Under the pieces are notes generated by a model that saw nothing but the letters and a program-made list of their open reading frames with translations, had not been told where the DNA came from and searched no databases. From Arthrobacter nitrophenolicus (GTDB lineage Bacteria > Actinomycetota > Actinomycetes > Actinomycetales > Micrococcaceae): 57,858 nucleotides of DNA. The DNA lies in contig NZ_AOFD01000026.1 in assembly GCF_000332815.1 (NCBI RefSeq), positions 1 through 57,858 of the forward strand. The letters run 5' to 3'. Below, in pieces: positions 18,097 through 27,055 of the stretch (position 1 is its first letter; the number at the start of each line of letters is the position of its first letter). Made by a program: the position numbers and the translations under genes.

Positions 18097-18618
18097 CTAT
18101 GGGGCGTGAAGCTCCCGGTGCTTTGCCGCGAGCTCCACGTACCGGGCAGCATTGGCGCGCACGCCGTCGTACTCCTCGTCGGTGAGTTCACGGCGCACCT
18201 TTCCCGGAACGCCCGCCACGAGCGAGCGGGGCGGGACCACGGTTCCTTCCAGGACCACGGCGCCGGCCGCCACCAGCGAGCCGGCGCCGATCACCGCGCC
18301 GTTGAGGACGGTGGCGCCCATGCCGATCAGGCAGTCGTCCTCCACCGTGCAGCCATGCACGACGGCGGCGTGCCCCACGCTGACGCGTTCGCCCACCGTG
18401 CAGGGGAAGCCGGGATCGGCGTGCAGCACCACGTTGTCCTGCAGGTTGCTGCCCGCGCCCACCGAAATGGCGGCGGTGTCCGCCCGCACGGAGACGCCGT
18501 AAAAGGCGCTGGCGTCCGCGCCCAGGCTGGCGTTGCCGATGATGGACGCCGTGGGAGCAACGAAAGCTGATTCATGGACTGCCGGGCTGCTGCCGGCGAA
18601 AGGGTACAGGGGAGCCAT
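18097..18618 (-). CDS. Gamma-carbonic anhydrase family protein
   Basis: 173 residues of hexapeptide repeats forming a left-handed beta-helix (ASIIGNASLGADASAFYGVSV, in parts; GAVIGAGSLVAAGAVVLEGTVV). The three zinc-binding His are in place: NVVLHADPG and VGHAAVVHG. Relatives include gamma-carbonic anhydrases and PaaY/YrdA/CaiE-type proteins, so actual hydratase activity is uncertain. It is convergent with davB, with 6 bp between the stops. Confidence 0.85.
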   Translation of the reverse strand: MAPLYPFAGSSPAVHESAFVAPTASIIGNASLGADASAFYGVSVRADTAAISVGAGSNLQDNVVLHADPGFPCTVGERVSVGHAAVVHGCTVEDDCLIGMGATVLNGAVIGAGSLVAAGAVVLEGTVVPPRSLVAGVPGKVRRELTDEEYDGVRANAARYVELAAKHRELHAP

Positions 18619-18679
18619 GGCAACACCCTAGGCCACTCCCGGGTGCGGCTGCTGCCCCCGGCCCAATGTGACCGGCGGG

Positions 18680-19350
18680 TCAGGCGGGGGAGCCCGGGGT
18701 GCGGAAGACCAGGAACTGGTAGTGCTGCGTCCAGGCGCCCCGCCCCGGCCCCGACTCGTCCCCTGTTCCCTCCGGCCAGGTGCGGAAGTGTTCCACCTGG
18801 CCGTGTTCGCCGAAGATCCCCCGGACGGAAGCGTCGCTCCGGCGGCTGAAGAACCGGCGCGGCTCCTCATCGTCTTCCGGGTTCAGGACCTCCTCATCGT
18901 CCCCGGACCACAGTCCGACGGCGATGGGCGAGCCGGGCGCACACACCCGGACCAGCTCGCCGGCCACCTCGTGGATGAGGGTGTTGGGCACGTGCAGCAG
19001 CGTGCTCATGGTCCAGCCTGCGGCAAAGGAGCCGTCCGGAAACGGCAGGCTCCGCCCGCTGGCAACACGGGCATTCAACCCCTTGGCGGCGGCAAGGCGG
19101 ACGCTTTCCCCGGACAGGTCCACGCCGCAGTAGTGCAGGCCGGCACGGACAAACTCAAGTCCCTCCACGCCGGTGCCGCACCCGAGTTCGAAAACGGACT
19201 GCCGGTGTTCGCCCTTGAGCAGCCGGATGAACCACTCCCGGCATTCCACCCGGTGGGGCGTGCCAGCCGGGTGTTGCGGAGCGGGGCCTGCCGGTCATAG
19301 AACAGGGCGAGGTCAGCCTCATGGTCCGCGTGCCCCGGTGCGTCAGCCAT
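18680..19350 (-). CDS. Class I SAM-dependent methyltransferase (one-base shift)
   Basis: Corrected length 223. The SAM motif I is VFELGCGTGVEGLEFVRAG, followed by YCGVDLSGESV (motif II) and SGRSLPFPDGSFAAGW (motif III), all of the Methyltransf_11/25 kind. The first part (MADAPGHADHEADLALFYDRQ) is in another frame; adding one base to the G-run at 19255-19258 joins LRNTRLARPHRV to ECREWFIRLLKGE. The substrate is unknown. The strand and the gap of 50 bp suggest possible read-through from purU. Confidence 0.75.
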
Positions 19351-19400
19351 GGCTTCAGCCTAAAGCCGGACGGCTGGTTCCGGAGCTAGTTGGAAACCGG

Positions 19401-20261
19401 CTAGTTGAAAACCACCGTCCGGTTGCCGTCCAGCAGCACCCGGTGCTCAGCGTGCCACTGCACCGCCTGGACCAGGGTGCGGCCCTCAACATCGCGGCCC
19501 ATCTGCACGAACTGCTCGGCGGTGCGGGCATGGTCCACGCGGATGACTTCCTGCTCGATGATGGGGCCCTCGTCCAAGGCAGCTGTCACGTAGTGTGCTG
19601 TTGCGCCGATCAGCTTCACGCCGCGCGCGTGGGCCTGGTGGTACGGCCTGGCGCCCTTGAAGGACGGCAGGAAGGAATGGTGGATGTTGATGGCCTTGCC
19701 CGTCAGCTCGGTGCAAAGCTCATCGGAGAGGATCTGCATGTAACGGGCCAGGACCGTCAGTTCGATGTCATGCTCGGCGATCAGCGCCCGCAGCTTGTCC
19801 TCGGCCTGGACCTTGGTGTCCTTGGTCACCGGAATGTAGTGGAACGGGATGCCGTAGAAGCCGGCCAACCCGGCCAGGTCCTGGTGGTTGGAGACAATGG
19901 CCGGAATCTCTATCGGCAGGGTGCCGGAACGCTGCTGGAACAGAAGGTCGTTCAGGCAGTGGGCTGACGTGCTGGCCATGACCAGGGTCCGCACCTTCTG
20001 GCCCACGGCGTGCAGGCCCCACTGCATGCCGAAGGCCTCAGCAACCGGCTCAAGCGCCGCACGCAGCTCGGCCGCGGACGCCGCCGTCGTCACTTCCACG
20101 CGCATGAAGAAGTTCCCTGTGGCGGGGCTGCCGTACTGCTGCGAGTCCAGGATGTTGCAGCCTGCGACCAGCAGGGCACCTGCCACGGCGTGGACGATTC
20201 CGGGGCGGTCCGGGCAGGACAGGGTCAATACATACGCTTGGTTCAGCTGCTGTTCACTCAC
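19401..20261 (-). CDS. purU: Formyltetrahydrofolate deformylase
   Basis: 286 residues from GTG 20261 (VSEQQLNQAYVLTLSCPDR). An N-terminal ACT domain (PGIVHAVAGALLVAGCNI) is followed by a formyltransferase-like domain with NHQDLAGLA, HHSFLPSFKGA and ATAHYVTAALDEGPIIEQ, the signature around the catalytic Asn-His-Asp. It hydrolyses 10-formyl-THF to formate and THF, balancing one-carbon pools. It is divergent from glyA-folD, which act on the same pools. TAGGCT 7 nt before the GTG implies a leaderless transcript. Confidence 0.92.
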   Translation of the reverse strand: MSEQQLNQAYVLTLSCPDRPGIVHAVAGALLVAGCNILDSQQYGSPATGNFFMRVEVTTAASAAELRAALEPVAEAFGMQWGLHAVGQKVRTLVMASTSAHCLNDLLFQQRSGTLPIEIPAIVSNHQDLAGLAGFYGIPFHYIPVTKDTKVQAEDKLRALIAEHDIELTVLARYMQILSDELCTELTGKAINIHHSFLPSFKGARPYHQAHARGVKLIGATAHYVTAALDEGPIIEQEVIRVDHARTAEQFVQMGRDVEGRTLVQAVQWHAEHRVLLDGNRTVVFN

Positions 20262-20268
20262 GCGTACA

Positions 20269-20274
20269 AGCCTA
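20269..20274 (-). promoter_or_regulatory. -10 box of purU (leaderless)
   Basis: TAGGCT on the minus strand, with 7 nt to the GTG start at 20261. Confidence 0.5.
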
Positions 20275-20299
20275 CCCGCGCGGCGGGCGCCGGTTTTGG

Positions 20300-20305
20300 T
20301 AGGCT
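20300..20305 (+). promoter_or_regulatory. -10 box of the glyA-folD transcript
   Basis: TAGGCT followed by GG; initiation about 7 nt later would start right at the ZTP aptamer. It lies 25 bp from the divergent purU -10 box. Confidence 0.5.
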
Positions 20306-20307
20306 GG

Positions 20308-20390
20308 AAGGGTCGCAACTGGCGTTGGGTGGCTAACCACCAGGGAGCGGCAATCACGAAGACCACGGATCGTACGCCTGGGCCGAGGGT
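20308..20390 (+). ncRNA. ZTP/ZMP (pfl) riboswitch in the glyA leader
   Basis: The leader holds the conserved pfl blocks in order: GGGTCGCAACTGGCG (20310-20324), a short hairpin GGTGGCTAACCACC, AGGGAGCGG (20342-20350), and after a variable linker GCCTGGGC (20376-20383), the loop that makes the pseudoknot. ZTP riboswitches sense the purine intermediate ZMP/ZTP, which builds up when 10-formyl-THF is short, and raise folate and one-carbon genes. glyA and folD downstream are typical targets. A later hairpin (GCACTG/CAGTGC near 20412-20428) may be part of the expression platform. Confidence 0.85.
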
Positions 20391-20539
20391 CATGTTTTGC
20401 CGGAGGGTGGGGCTGCACTGCGTCCAGTGCTGCAGCGCCATGCCCCCGCGCTTTCACGCCCGTTCATCAACGCGGTGCGAAGACGCGCCAGCCGGTAGCC
20501 TGACCTAAGCAGTGCCCAATCCCTAGCCAGGAGTTCCCC

Positions 20540-21838
20540 GTGACTACCACAGCCACCTCAACCACAGCCGTCAGCAACCAGCCGCTGGCCGAGCTGGATC
20601 CCGAAATCGCCGCAGTCCTGGACCAGGAGCTTGGCCGCCAGCGCGGCACCCTGGAGATGATTGCCTCCGAAAACTTCGCGCCCCGCGCCGTGATGGAAGC
20701 CCAGGGCTCCGTCCTCACCAACAAGTACGCCGAAGGCTACCCGGGCCGCCGCTACTACGGCGGCTGCGAGTACGTTGACGTCGCAGAGCAGCTGGCCATC
20801 GACCGGGTCAAGGCCCTGTTCGGCGCCGAGTACGCCAACGTCCAGCCGCACTCCGGTGCGCAGGCCAATGCCGCAGCACTCTCCGCCATGATCACCCCCG
20901 GCGACAAGATCCTGGGCCTGTCCCTGGCCCACGGCGGCCACCTGACCCACGGCATGAAGCTGAACTTCTCCGGCAAGCTCTACGAGGTAGCGGCCTACCA
21001 GGTGGAGGAAGACACCTTCCGCGTGGACATGGACAAGCTCCGCGAACAGGCCATCAAGGAAAAGCCGCAGGTCATCATCGCCGGCTGGTCCGCCTACCCG
21101 CGCCACCTGGACTTCGCAGCCTTCCGCTCCATCGCGGACGAAGTGGGCGCGCTGCTCTGGACGGACATGGCGCACTTCGCCGGCCTCGTCGCCGCCGGCC
21201 TGCACCCGAGCCCGGTCCCGTACTCCGACGTGGTCACCTCCACCGTGCACAAGACCCTGGCGGGTCCGCGCTCCGGTGTGATCCTGGCCAAGGAGCAGTG
21301 GGCCAAGAAGCTGAACTCCAACGTTTTCCCCGGCCAGCAGGGCGGGCCGCTGATGCACGTCATCGCTGCCAAGGCCGTGGCCTTCAAGATCGCCGGCACG
21401 CAGGAATTCAAGGAGCGCCAGGAGCGTGTCCTGGAAGGCGCCAGGATCATCGCTGACCGCCTGAACCAGGCCGACGTCGCCGAGGCCGGCGTCTCCGTCC
21501 TGACCGGCGGCACCGACGTGCACCTGGTCCTGGTGGACCTGCGCAACTCCCAGCTGGACGGCCAGCAGGCCGAGGACCTCCTGCACTCGGTGGGCATCAC
21601 CGTCAACCGCAACGCCGTGCCGTTCGACCCCCGCCCGCCGATGGTCACCTCCGGCCTCCGGATCGGTACCCCGGCGCTGGCCACCCGCGGATTCGGCGCA
21701 GCCGAATTCACCGAGGTTGCCGAGATCATCGCCACCGCACTGAAGGCCGGCAGCAGCGCCGACGTCGAAGCCCTGCAGGCGCGCGTCGACAAGCTGGCAG
21801 CGGACTTCCCGCTCTACCCGCAGCACGAGCAGTGGTGA
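20540..21838 (+). CDS. glyA: Serine hydroxymethyltransferase
   Basis: 432 residues from a GTG with AGGAG 6 nt upstream. The PLP lysine sits in [47 protein letters not shown] and [13 protein letters not shown] are the standard SHMT blocks. It converts serine and THF to glycine and 5,10-methylene-THF in the cytosol. It is first in an operon with folD (3-bp gap) behind the ZTP riboswitch, so its expression should rise when formyl-folate falls. Confidence 0.95.
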   Translation: MTTTATSTTAVSNQPLAELDPEIAAVLDQELGRQRGTLEMIASENFAPRAVMEAQGSVLTNKYAEGYPGRRYYGGCEYVDVAEQLAIDRVKALFGAEYANVQPHSGAQANAAALSAMITPGDKILGLSLAHGGHLTHGMKLNFSGKLYEVAAYQVEEDTFRVDMDKLREQAIKEKPQVIIAGWSAYPRHLDFAAFRSIADEVGALLWTDMAHFAGLVAAGLHPSPVPYSDVVTSTVHKTLAGPRSGVILAKEQWAKKLNSNVFPGQQGGPLMHVIAAKAVAFKIAGTQEFKERQERVLEGARIIADRLNQADVAEAGVSVLTGGTDVHLVLVDLRNSQLDGQQAEDLLHSVGITVNRNAVPFDPRPPMVTSGLRIGTPALATRGFGAAEFTEVAEIIATALKAGSSADVEALQARVDKLAADFPLYPQHEQW

Positions 21839-21841
21839 CCC

Positions 21842-22742
21842 ATGCCTGAAACCACAACTGCACAGATCCTCGACGGCAAGGCTACCGCCGCTGCCATCAA
21901 GGCCGAGCTGACCGAACGCGTGGCCGCACTCAAGGCCAAGGGCGTCGTTCCCGGCATCGCCACTGTGCTGGTGGGCGCGGACCCGGCTTCGCAGCTGTAC
22001 GTCTCCATGAAGCACAAGCAGTCTGTGCAGATCGGGATGAATTCGATCCAGCGCGAGCTTCCGGCAGATGCAACCCAGGCGCAGGTTGAAGCCTCATTGA
22101 TGAACTCAATGCGGATCCCGCCTGCCACGGGTACATCGTGCAGCTGCCCCTGCCCAAGCATTTGGACACCGATGCATCCTGGAACGCATCGACCCCGCCA
22201 AGGACGCGGACGGCCTGCACCCCACCAACCTTGGCCGCCTGGTGCTCAACGTCAACAGCGAGATCACCTCGCCGCTGCCCTGCACGCCCCGCGGCGTGAT
22301 CGAGCTGCTGGAGCGCAACGGCTACAGCCTTGCGGGCAAGCACGTGGTGGTGGTGGGGCGCGGCGTCACGATCGGCCGGTCCATCGGGCTGCTGCTCACG
22401 CGCCGGGACGTCAACGCCACGGTCACCCTGACGCACACCGGCACCACCAACCTCTCGGAGCTGCTCCGGCAGGCGGACGTGATCGTGGGCGCCGCAGGCG
22501 TGAAGCACATCGTCAAAGCCTTGGACGTCAAGCCGGGCGCGGCCCTGCTGGACGTCGGGGTCACTCGGGAAACCGATCCCGAAACGGGCAAGAGCAAGGT
22601 CTACGGCGACATTGATCCGGCCGCTGCCGAGGTGGCGGGCTGGATCTCGCCGAACCCCGGCGGGGTGGGTCCCATGACCGTGGCGCTGCTGATGACCAAC
22701 GTGGTGGAAGCTGCGGAACGCCAGGCAGGCATTGCCAGCTAG
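21842..22742 (+). CDS. folD: Methylenetetrahydrofolate dehydrogenase/cyclohydrolase (two one-base shifts)
   Basis: About 300 residues once repaired. The N-terminal part has [11 protein letters not shown] and [16 protein letters not shown]; the middle [12 protein letters not shown] and [13 protein letters not shown]; then [11 protein letters not shown], the NADP loop [17 protein letters not shown] and [14 protein letters not shown]. The frame moves twice: near 22103-22107 (one base, or four if a GAAC repeat was lost) and near 22175. Both shifts fall between well-conserved blocks. It interconverts methylene-, methenyl- and 10-formyl-THF and is co-transcribed with glyA, supplying the formyl-folate that purU consumes. 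Confidence 0.88.
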
Positions 22743-22756
22743 TCTTCCGCTTCCCC

Positions 22757-22817
22757 AAACGCCCGACGGCGGCACGCCACCTTTCCGCGAAAGGCGCCGT
22801 GCCGCCGTCGGGCGTTT
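22757..22817 (+). terminator. Long hairpin after folD
   Basis: A perfect 20-bp stem (22757-22776 with 22798-22817; AAACGCCCGACGGCGGCACG and its complement) closes a 21-nt loop that itself holds CCTTTC/GAAAGG. It ends in GTTTAAA. It separates the folD operon from the ABC exporter. Confidence 0.8.
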
Positions 22818-22860
22818 AAACGGAACTGCAAGTCCCCTTCCACATCCCCGGGCCCTCCAC

Positions 22861-22866
22861 TAGTCT
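22861..22866 (+). promoter_or_regulatory. -10 box of the ABC-2 exporter operon (leaderless)
   Basis: TAGTCT with 7 nt to the GTG at 22874. The GGAGG directly touching the GTG is too close to act as a ribosome site. Confidence 0.5.
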
Positions 22867-22873
22867 GCGGAGG

Positions 22874-23851
22874 GTGCACAACGAAGCCATCCTGCCTGCC
22901 GGAACGCGTGCCGGCAGCCCGCCGCCGCGCGGCACGGTCATCGCGGCCGAAAACCTGACCAAAAGGTACGGCGACGTGGTGGCGGTGGACGGCATCTCGT
23001 TCACCGTGCCGGCAGGCGAGTCCTTCGGCCTGCTGGGCCCCAACGGTGCGGGCAAGTCCACCACCATGAAGATGATCGGCGGGGTCACCGGGCGCACCTC
23101 CGGCAGCCTCAACATCATGGGCCTGGACCCGGATTCCTCCGGGCCCGAAGTGCGGGCGCATCTGGGGGTGGTGCCGCAGCAGGACAACCTTGACGAGGAA
23201 CTGCGCGTCCGGGACAACCTCATCGTGTATGGGCGCTACTTTGGCCTGCCAATGAGCTACCTGCGCCCCAAGGCCGACGAACTGCTGGAGTTTGCGCAGC
23301 TGACGGACAAGGCAAAGTCCAAGGTGGACGCCCTCTCCGGCGGCATGAAACGGCGCCTGACCATCGCCCGTTCGCTCATCAACGAACCACACATCCTCCT
23401 GCTGGACGAACCCACCACAGGCCTGGACCCGCAGGCCCGGCACGTCCTGTGGGACCGGCTGTTCCGGCTCAAGGAACAGGGCGTCACGCTGATCCTCACC
23501 ACGCACTACATGGATGAGGCGGAGCAGCTCTGCGACCGGCTCATCGTGGTGGACAAGGGACGCATCATGGCGGAAGGTTCCCCGGCCAGGCTCATCCGGG
23601 AACATTCCACCCGCGAGGTGGTGGAACTGCGGTTTGGATCGGAACGGAACGCCACTATCGGCGCGGAGCTGGACGGCATCGGGGAACGGCTGGAGGTGCT
23701 GCCGGACCGGGTGCTGATCTACGCGGACGACGGCGAGGGCGCGCTTGAGCAGGTAGCGTCCCGCGGCCTGCGGCCGCTGACCTCGCTGGTCCGCAGGTCA
23801 TCACTGGAGGACGTCTTCCTTCGGCTGACAGGCAGGAGCCTCGTTGACTGA
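22874..23851 (+). CDS. ABC-2 type exporter ATP-binding protein (DrrA/NodI-like)
   Basis: 325 residues from GTG 22874. Walker A LLGPNGAGKSTTMKM, Q-loop GVVPQQDNLDEEL, signature ALSGGMKRRLTIARSL, Walker B ILLLDEPTTGLDPQ and H-loop LILTTHYMDEAEQL are all present, with a C-terminal extension of about 90 residues as in DrrA/NodI. It drives two ABC-2 permeases encoded right after it with overlapping ends. Related systems export drugs, antibiotics or lipo-oligosaccharides; nothing nearby points to a substrate. Confidence 0.88.
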   Translation: MHNEAILPAGTRAGSPPPRGTVIAAENLTKRYGDVVAVDGISFTVPAGESFGLLGPNGAGKSTTMKMIGGVTGRTSGSLNIMGLDPDSSGPEVRAHLGVVPQQDNLDEELRVRDNLIVYGRYFGLPMSYLRPKADELLEFAQLTDKAKSKVDALSGGMKRRLTIARSLINEPHILLLDEPTTGLDPQARHVLWDRLFRLKEQGVTLILTTHYMDEAEQLCDRLIVVDKGRIMAEGSPARLIREHSTREVVELRFGSERNATIGAELDGIGERLEVLPDRVLIYADDGEGALEQVASRGLRPLTSLVRRSSLEDVFLRLTGRSLVD

Positions 23852-24704
23852 GCAGGGGCTGCCGGGCCTGCCAAGCCCTCCCGCGTTGCGGGCGCACGGC
23901 CCTGCAGTCGCCGCCGCGAAAGCCCGCTGCTGGGGTGCCTTCTACTTCGCCGAGCAAGTGCTCCGGGTCATGAAGAACTACGGCTGGTCCATCCTGATGT
24001 ACAGCGTCGGCCAGCCGGTGGCCTACCTTTTCGCCATGGGGGTAGGGCTTGCCACGCTGGTGGACGGGCAGGGCGCCGCCGCTTTCGGGGGAGTCAGCTA
24101 CCTGACCTTCATCGCGCCGGCACTGCTGGTGTCCGCCGCGGTGATGACGGCCGCCAACGAGTTCACCTTCCCGGTGATGGCCGGGTTCAAGTGGCGCCGG
24201 ACCTACTTTGGCCCGCATGCGTCCCCGCTGACGCCGGCCCAGATCGCGGCGGGCCACATCATGGCCGTGACGCTCCGACTGCTCCTGCAGTCCGCTGTCT
24301 ACTTCGCCGCCGTCGCGCTGTTTGGCGCCGCCCCGTCCGGCGGCGCATGGGCAGGCATTCTGGTGGCAACACTCGCCGGGCTGGCCTTCGGGCTGCCGCT
24401 GATGGCCTATTCCGCGTCCATCACGGAGGACAAGGGCCAGTTCGCACTGGTGATGCGGCTGATCGTGATGCCGCTGTTCCTGTTCTCCGGCACCTTCTTT
24501 CCGCTGGACACACTTCCGCTGGCCGTCCGCTGGATCGGCTGGATCTCACCCATCTGGCACGGCACCGAACTCGGGCGCGTGGCCAGTTACGGCTACCAGG
24601 AACCGCCGCTGCTGACACTGGTGCACGTCGCGGTCCTGGCCGCACTCGCCGTGGCGGGCTGGGTGCTGACCCGGCGCCGGTTCGCGGCAAGGCTGGGCCA
24701 ATGA
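23844..24704 (+). CDS. ABC-2 type transporter permease (NodJ-like), first copy
   Basis: 286 residues from a TTG with AGGAG 6 nt upstream, overlapping the ATPase gene by 8 bp. It has six hydrophobic helices after a cytoplasmic head, and the ABC-2 C-terminal pattern VMPLFLFSGTFFPLDTLPLAVRW in pieces, with ISPIWHGTELGR. It probably pairs with the next permease as a heterodimer. Confidence 0.83.
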   Translation: MTEQGLPGLPSPPALRAHGPAVAAAKARCWGAFYFAEQVLRVMKNYGWSILMYSVGQPVAYLFAMGVGLATLVDGQGAAAFGGVSYLTFIAPALLVSAAVMTAANEFTFPVMAGFKWRRTYFGPHASPLTPAQIAAGHIMAVTLRLLLQSAVYFAAVALFGAAPSGGAWAGILVATLAGLAFGLPLMAYSASITEDKGQFALVMRLIVMPLFLFSGTFFPLDTLPLAVRWIGWISPIWHGTELGRVASYGYQEPPLLTLVHVAVLAALAVAGWVLTRRRFAARLGQ

Positions 24705-25543
24705 GCCGGACGGTGCCTCCGGCGGCGGGGCGCAGCGCCACCGAGGAAGCCCTCGACAGGCCTTTCGGCAGGCTCTATTCACGCAACGCCAGAGCCGTGA
24801 TCTCGCGCGGGCTGATGGCCACCCGGAGCAGCAACTGGCTGGTGATGCTGTCCGGGTTCTTCGAGCCGGTCCTGTTCCTGGTGTCGATGGGTGTGGGCCT
24901 GGGGGCCATCGTGGGGACGGTGGAGGGCCCGGGCGGCGGCGAGATCAGCTATGCGGCCTACATCGCTCCGGCCCTGCTCGCCGTCTCGGCCATGAACGGG
25001 GCGGTGTACGACTCCACGTGGAACGTCTTCTTCAAGATGCACTTCGCCAAGCTGTACCAGGGCATGCTGTACACCTCGCTGGGACCGCTGGATGTTGCCC
25101 TGGGCGAGATCTTCCTGGCGCTGCTGAGGGGGATGCTCTACGCCACCGGCTTCACCGCCGTCATGGGGGTGATGGGGCTGATCACCTCGCCCTGGGCGCT
25201 CCTGATGGTCCCGGCCTCCGTGCTCATCGCGTTTGGATTCGCCAGCATGGGGATGGGCATCACCAGCTTCCTGAAGACCTTCCAGCAGATGGACTGGATC
25301 AACTTCATCCTGCTCCCCATGTTCCTGTTCAGCGCCACGTTCTACCCGCTCAGCGTCTACCCGGAGCCCATCCAGTGGTTTATCCAGGCCATGCCGCTCT
25401 GGCACGGGGTGGAACTGCTGCGCCAGATCAGCGTGGGGACCTTCACGGCCGCAACGCCGCTGCACGTTGGCTACTACCTGGCGATGACCGCCGTCGGCAT
25501 GCTGCTGACCACCCTGCGCCTGCGGCAGCTGTTCCTCAAATAG
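24701..25543 (+). CDS. ABC-2 type transporter permease (NodJ-like), second copy
   Basis: 280 residues; the ATG overlaps the previous stop (ATGA), indicating coupled translation. Six helices, with YIAPALLAVSAMNGAVYDSTWN and LLPMFLFSATFYPLSVYPEPI, parallel to the first permease (FIAPALLVSAAVMTAAN; PLFLFSGTFFPL), so the two are paralogues. It is the last gene of the three-gene exporter operon. Confidence 0.85.
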   Translation: MSRTVPPAAGRSATEEALDRPFGRLYSRNARAVISRGLMATRSSNWLVMLSGFFEPVLFLVSMGVGLGAIVGTVEGPGGGEISYAAYIAPALLAVSAMNGAVYDSTWNVFFKMHFAKLYQGMLYTSLGPLDVALGEIFLALLRGMLYATGFTAVMGVMGLITSPWALLMVPASVLIAFGFASMGMGITSFLKTFQQMDWINFILLPMFLFSATFYPLSVYPEPIQWFIQAMPLWHGVELLRQISVGTFTAATPLHVGYYLAMTAVGMLLTTLRLRQLFLK

Positions 25544-25626
25544 GGGCCGGCCGCAGGGAGGGGCGGGCTGTTCGCCGGAGGTGGAAGCGGGCGGAAGCAT
25601 ACCCGGGGGTTTGAGAGAATAGCTTC

Positions 25627-26178
25627 ATGCAATCTCTGGGCAGCTCCAAGTCATCCGCAAAACCCGCCAGGGGCGGCTTCTCCATGTTCCGCATCAGCGG
25701 TCCCGGGCTGATGGTCCTGGTGACGGCCTTCGTTGTGGCCGTCATCTTCGCAGCCAACCAGAACGACGTGGTGGGCTGGGTTGTTGCCGTGATCGCCCTC
25801 TTCTGGCTGCTGCTGGCCTGCTTCGTGGTGTTCAGCATCCAGAAGGCCGCCAAGAAGGCCGGAGCCAAGTTGACCGAAGCCCAGAATGCCTTCACCGGCC
25901 GCGGCGCCTACGCCCCGGCCGACCAGGGCGGAACGCGTGTTGTTGCCGAGCGCAGCGAAGCGGACGAGGTCCGCGACCTGAAACTGGACCACTCGTTTAA
26001 GATCGTGCAGGTGCAGGTGCGCGTGGTGAACGATGAACGCGCCAAGGGAGCTGCTGCCAACCAGGACACCATCATGCGCGCCTTGGAAACCATCGAGATT
26101 ACCGCCACCAACGCACGTGACATGATCAAGTCCTCGGGGGGCAGCGGGGACCCGGTCACCGGCACCATCATCGACTAG
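25627..26178 (+). CDS. Conserved membrane protein of unknown function
   Basis: 183 residues. Two adjacent hydrophobic helices lie near 27-47 and 51-72 (MVLVTAFVVAVIFAAN; WVVAVIALFWLLLACFVVF), followed by a soluble, charged C-terminal half rich in Ala/Glu with possible helix (LETIEITATNARDMIKS). No family signature that I recognise. A weak GAGAAT 6 nt before the ATG could be a leaderless -10 box. It ends 10 bp before exonuclease III. Confidence 0.65.
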   Translation: MQSLGSSKSSAKPARGGFSMFRISGPGLMVLVTAFVVAVIFAANQNDVVGWVVAVIALFWLLLACFVVFSIQKAAKKAGAKLTEAQNAFTGRGAYAPADQGGTRVVAERSEADEVRDLKLDHSFKIVQVQVRVVNDERAKGAAANQDTIMRALETIEITATNARDMIKSSGGSGDPVTGTIID

Positions 26179-26181
26179 AGT
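26176..26181 (+). promoter_or_regulatory. -10 box of exonuclease III gene (leaderless)
   Basis: TAGAGT with 7 nt to the GTG at 26189; this spacing favours that GTG over the one at 26180, which lies inside the box. Confidence 0.5.
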
Positions 26182-26188
26182 GGAGCGG

Positions 26189-27021
26189 GTGAGCTCGGCA
26201 TTGAAGAAGGACCACCTTCGCATCGCATCCGTAAACGTGAACGGCCTCCGGGCTGCCTACAAGAACGGTATGGCGGCGTGGCTGGAGCCGCGCGAGGTGG
26301 ACATTCTTTGCCTCCAGGAGGTCCGCGCCCCGGACGCCATCGTGCGGCAGCTGCTGGGCGATGGCTGGCACATCCTGCATGCCGAGGCGGAAGCCAAGGG
26401 CCGGGCAGGGGTGGCCATCGCCTCACGCGAAGAGCCCCTGGCCACCCGGAACGGCATCGGTGACGACTACTTCGCGACCGCCGGGCGCTGGGTGGAAGCC
26501 GATTTCCGGCTGACCGACGCTGCCGGTGAGCGCGTGCAACTGACCGTTGCCAGCGCCTACGTGCACTCGGGCGAGGCGGGCACGCCCAAGCAGGACGACA
26601 AGTACCGCTTCCTTGACGCCATGTGCACCCGCCTGCCGGAACTGACCAAGCACAGCGACCATGCCTTGGTGGTGGGGGACCTGAACGTGGCCCACACGCC
26701 TTTGGACATCCGGAACTGGAAGGGCAATCTCAAGAAGGCCGGCTTCCTCCCGGAGGAACGCGCCTACTTTGACCGGTTCTTCGGCGAGGACATCGGCTGG
26801 CACGACGTCCACCGCACCATGGCTGGCGAGATGGACGGGCCCTACACCTGGTGGTCCTGGCGCGGCAAGGCGTTTGACAACGACGCAGGCTGGCGCATCG
26901 ACTACCACATGGCGACGCCCGCGCTGGCAGCCTCGGCGGTCTCCGCGTCGTGGACCGCGCTGCCTCCTATGACACCCGCTTCTCCGACCACGCACCCCTT
27001 GTAGTGGACTACCAGCTCTAA
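26189..27021 (+). CDS. xth: Exodeoxyribonuclease III / AP endonuclease (one-base shift near C-terminus)
   Basis: Corrected length 277. Exo III motifs in order: [26 protein letters not shown] (metal Glu), [23 protein letters not shown] (Asp-Asn) and WWSWRG. The last motif is in another frame: adding a base near 26946 gives [25 protein letters not shown], containing the catalytic SDHAP. It cuts DNA at abasic sites in base-excision repair. It precedes trpS by 34 bp. Confidence 0.88.
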
Positions 27022-27055
27022 ACCCGCAGCTCCCAGCCCCGAAAGTTTCCTCCCC

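Noticed and set aside
20308..20390. Glycine riboswitch upstream of glyA
   Set aside because: No tandem aptamers are present; the conserved blocks are those of the ZTP (pfl) class.
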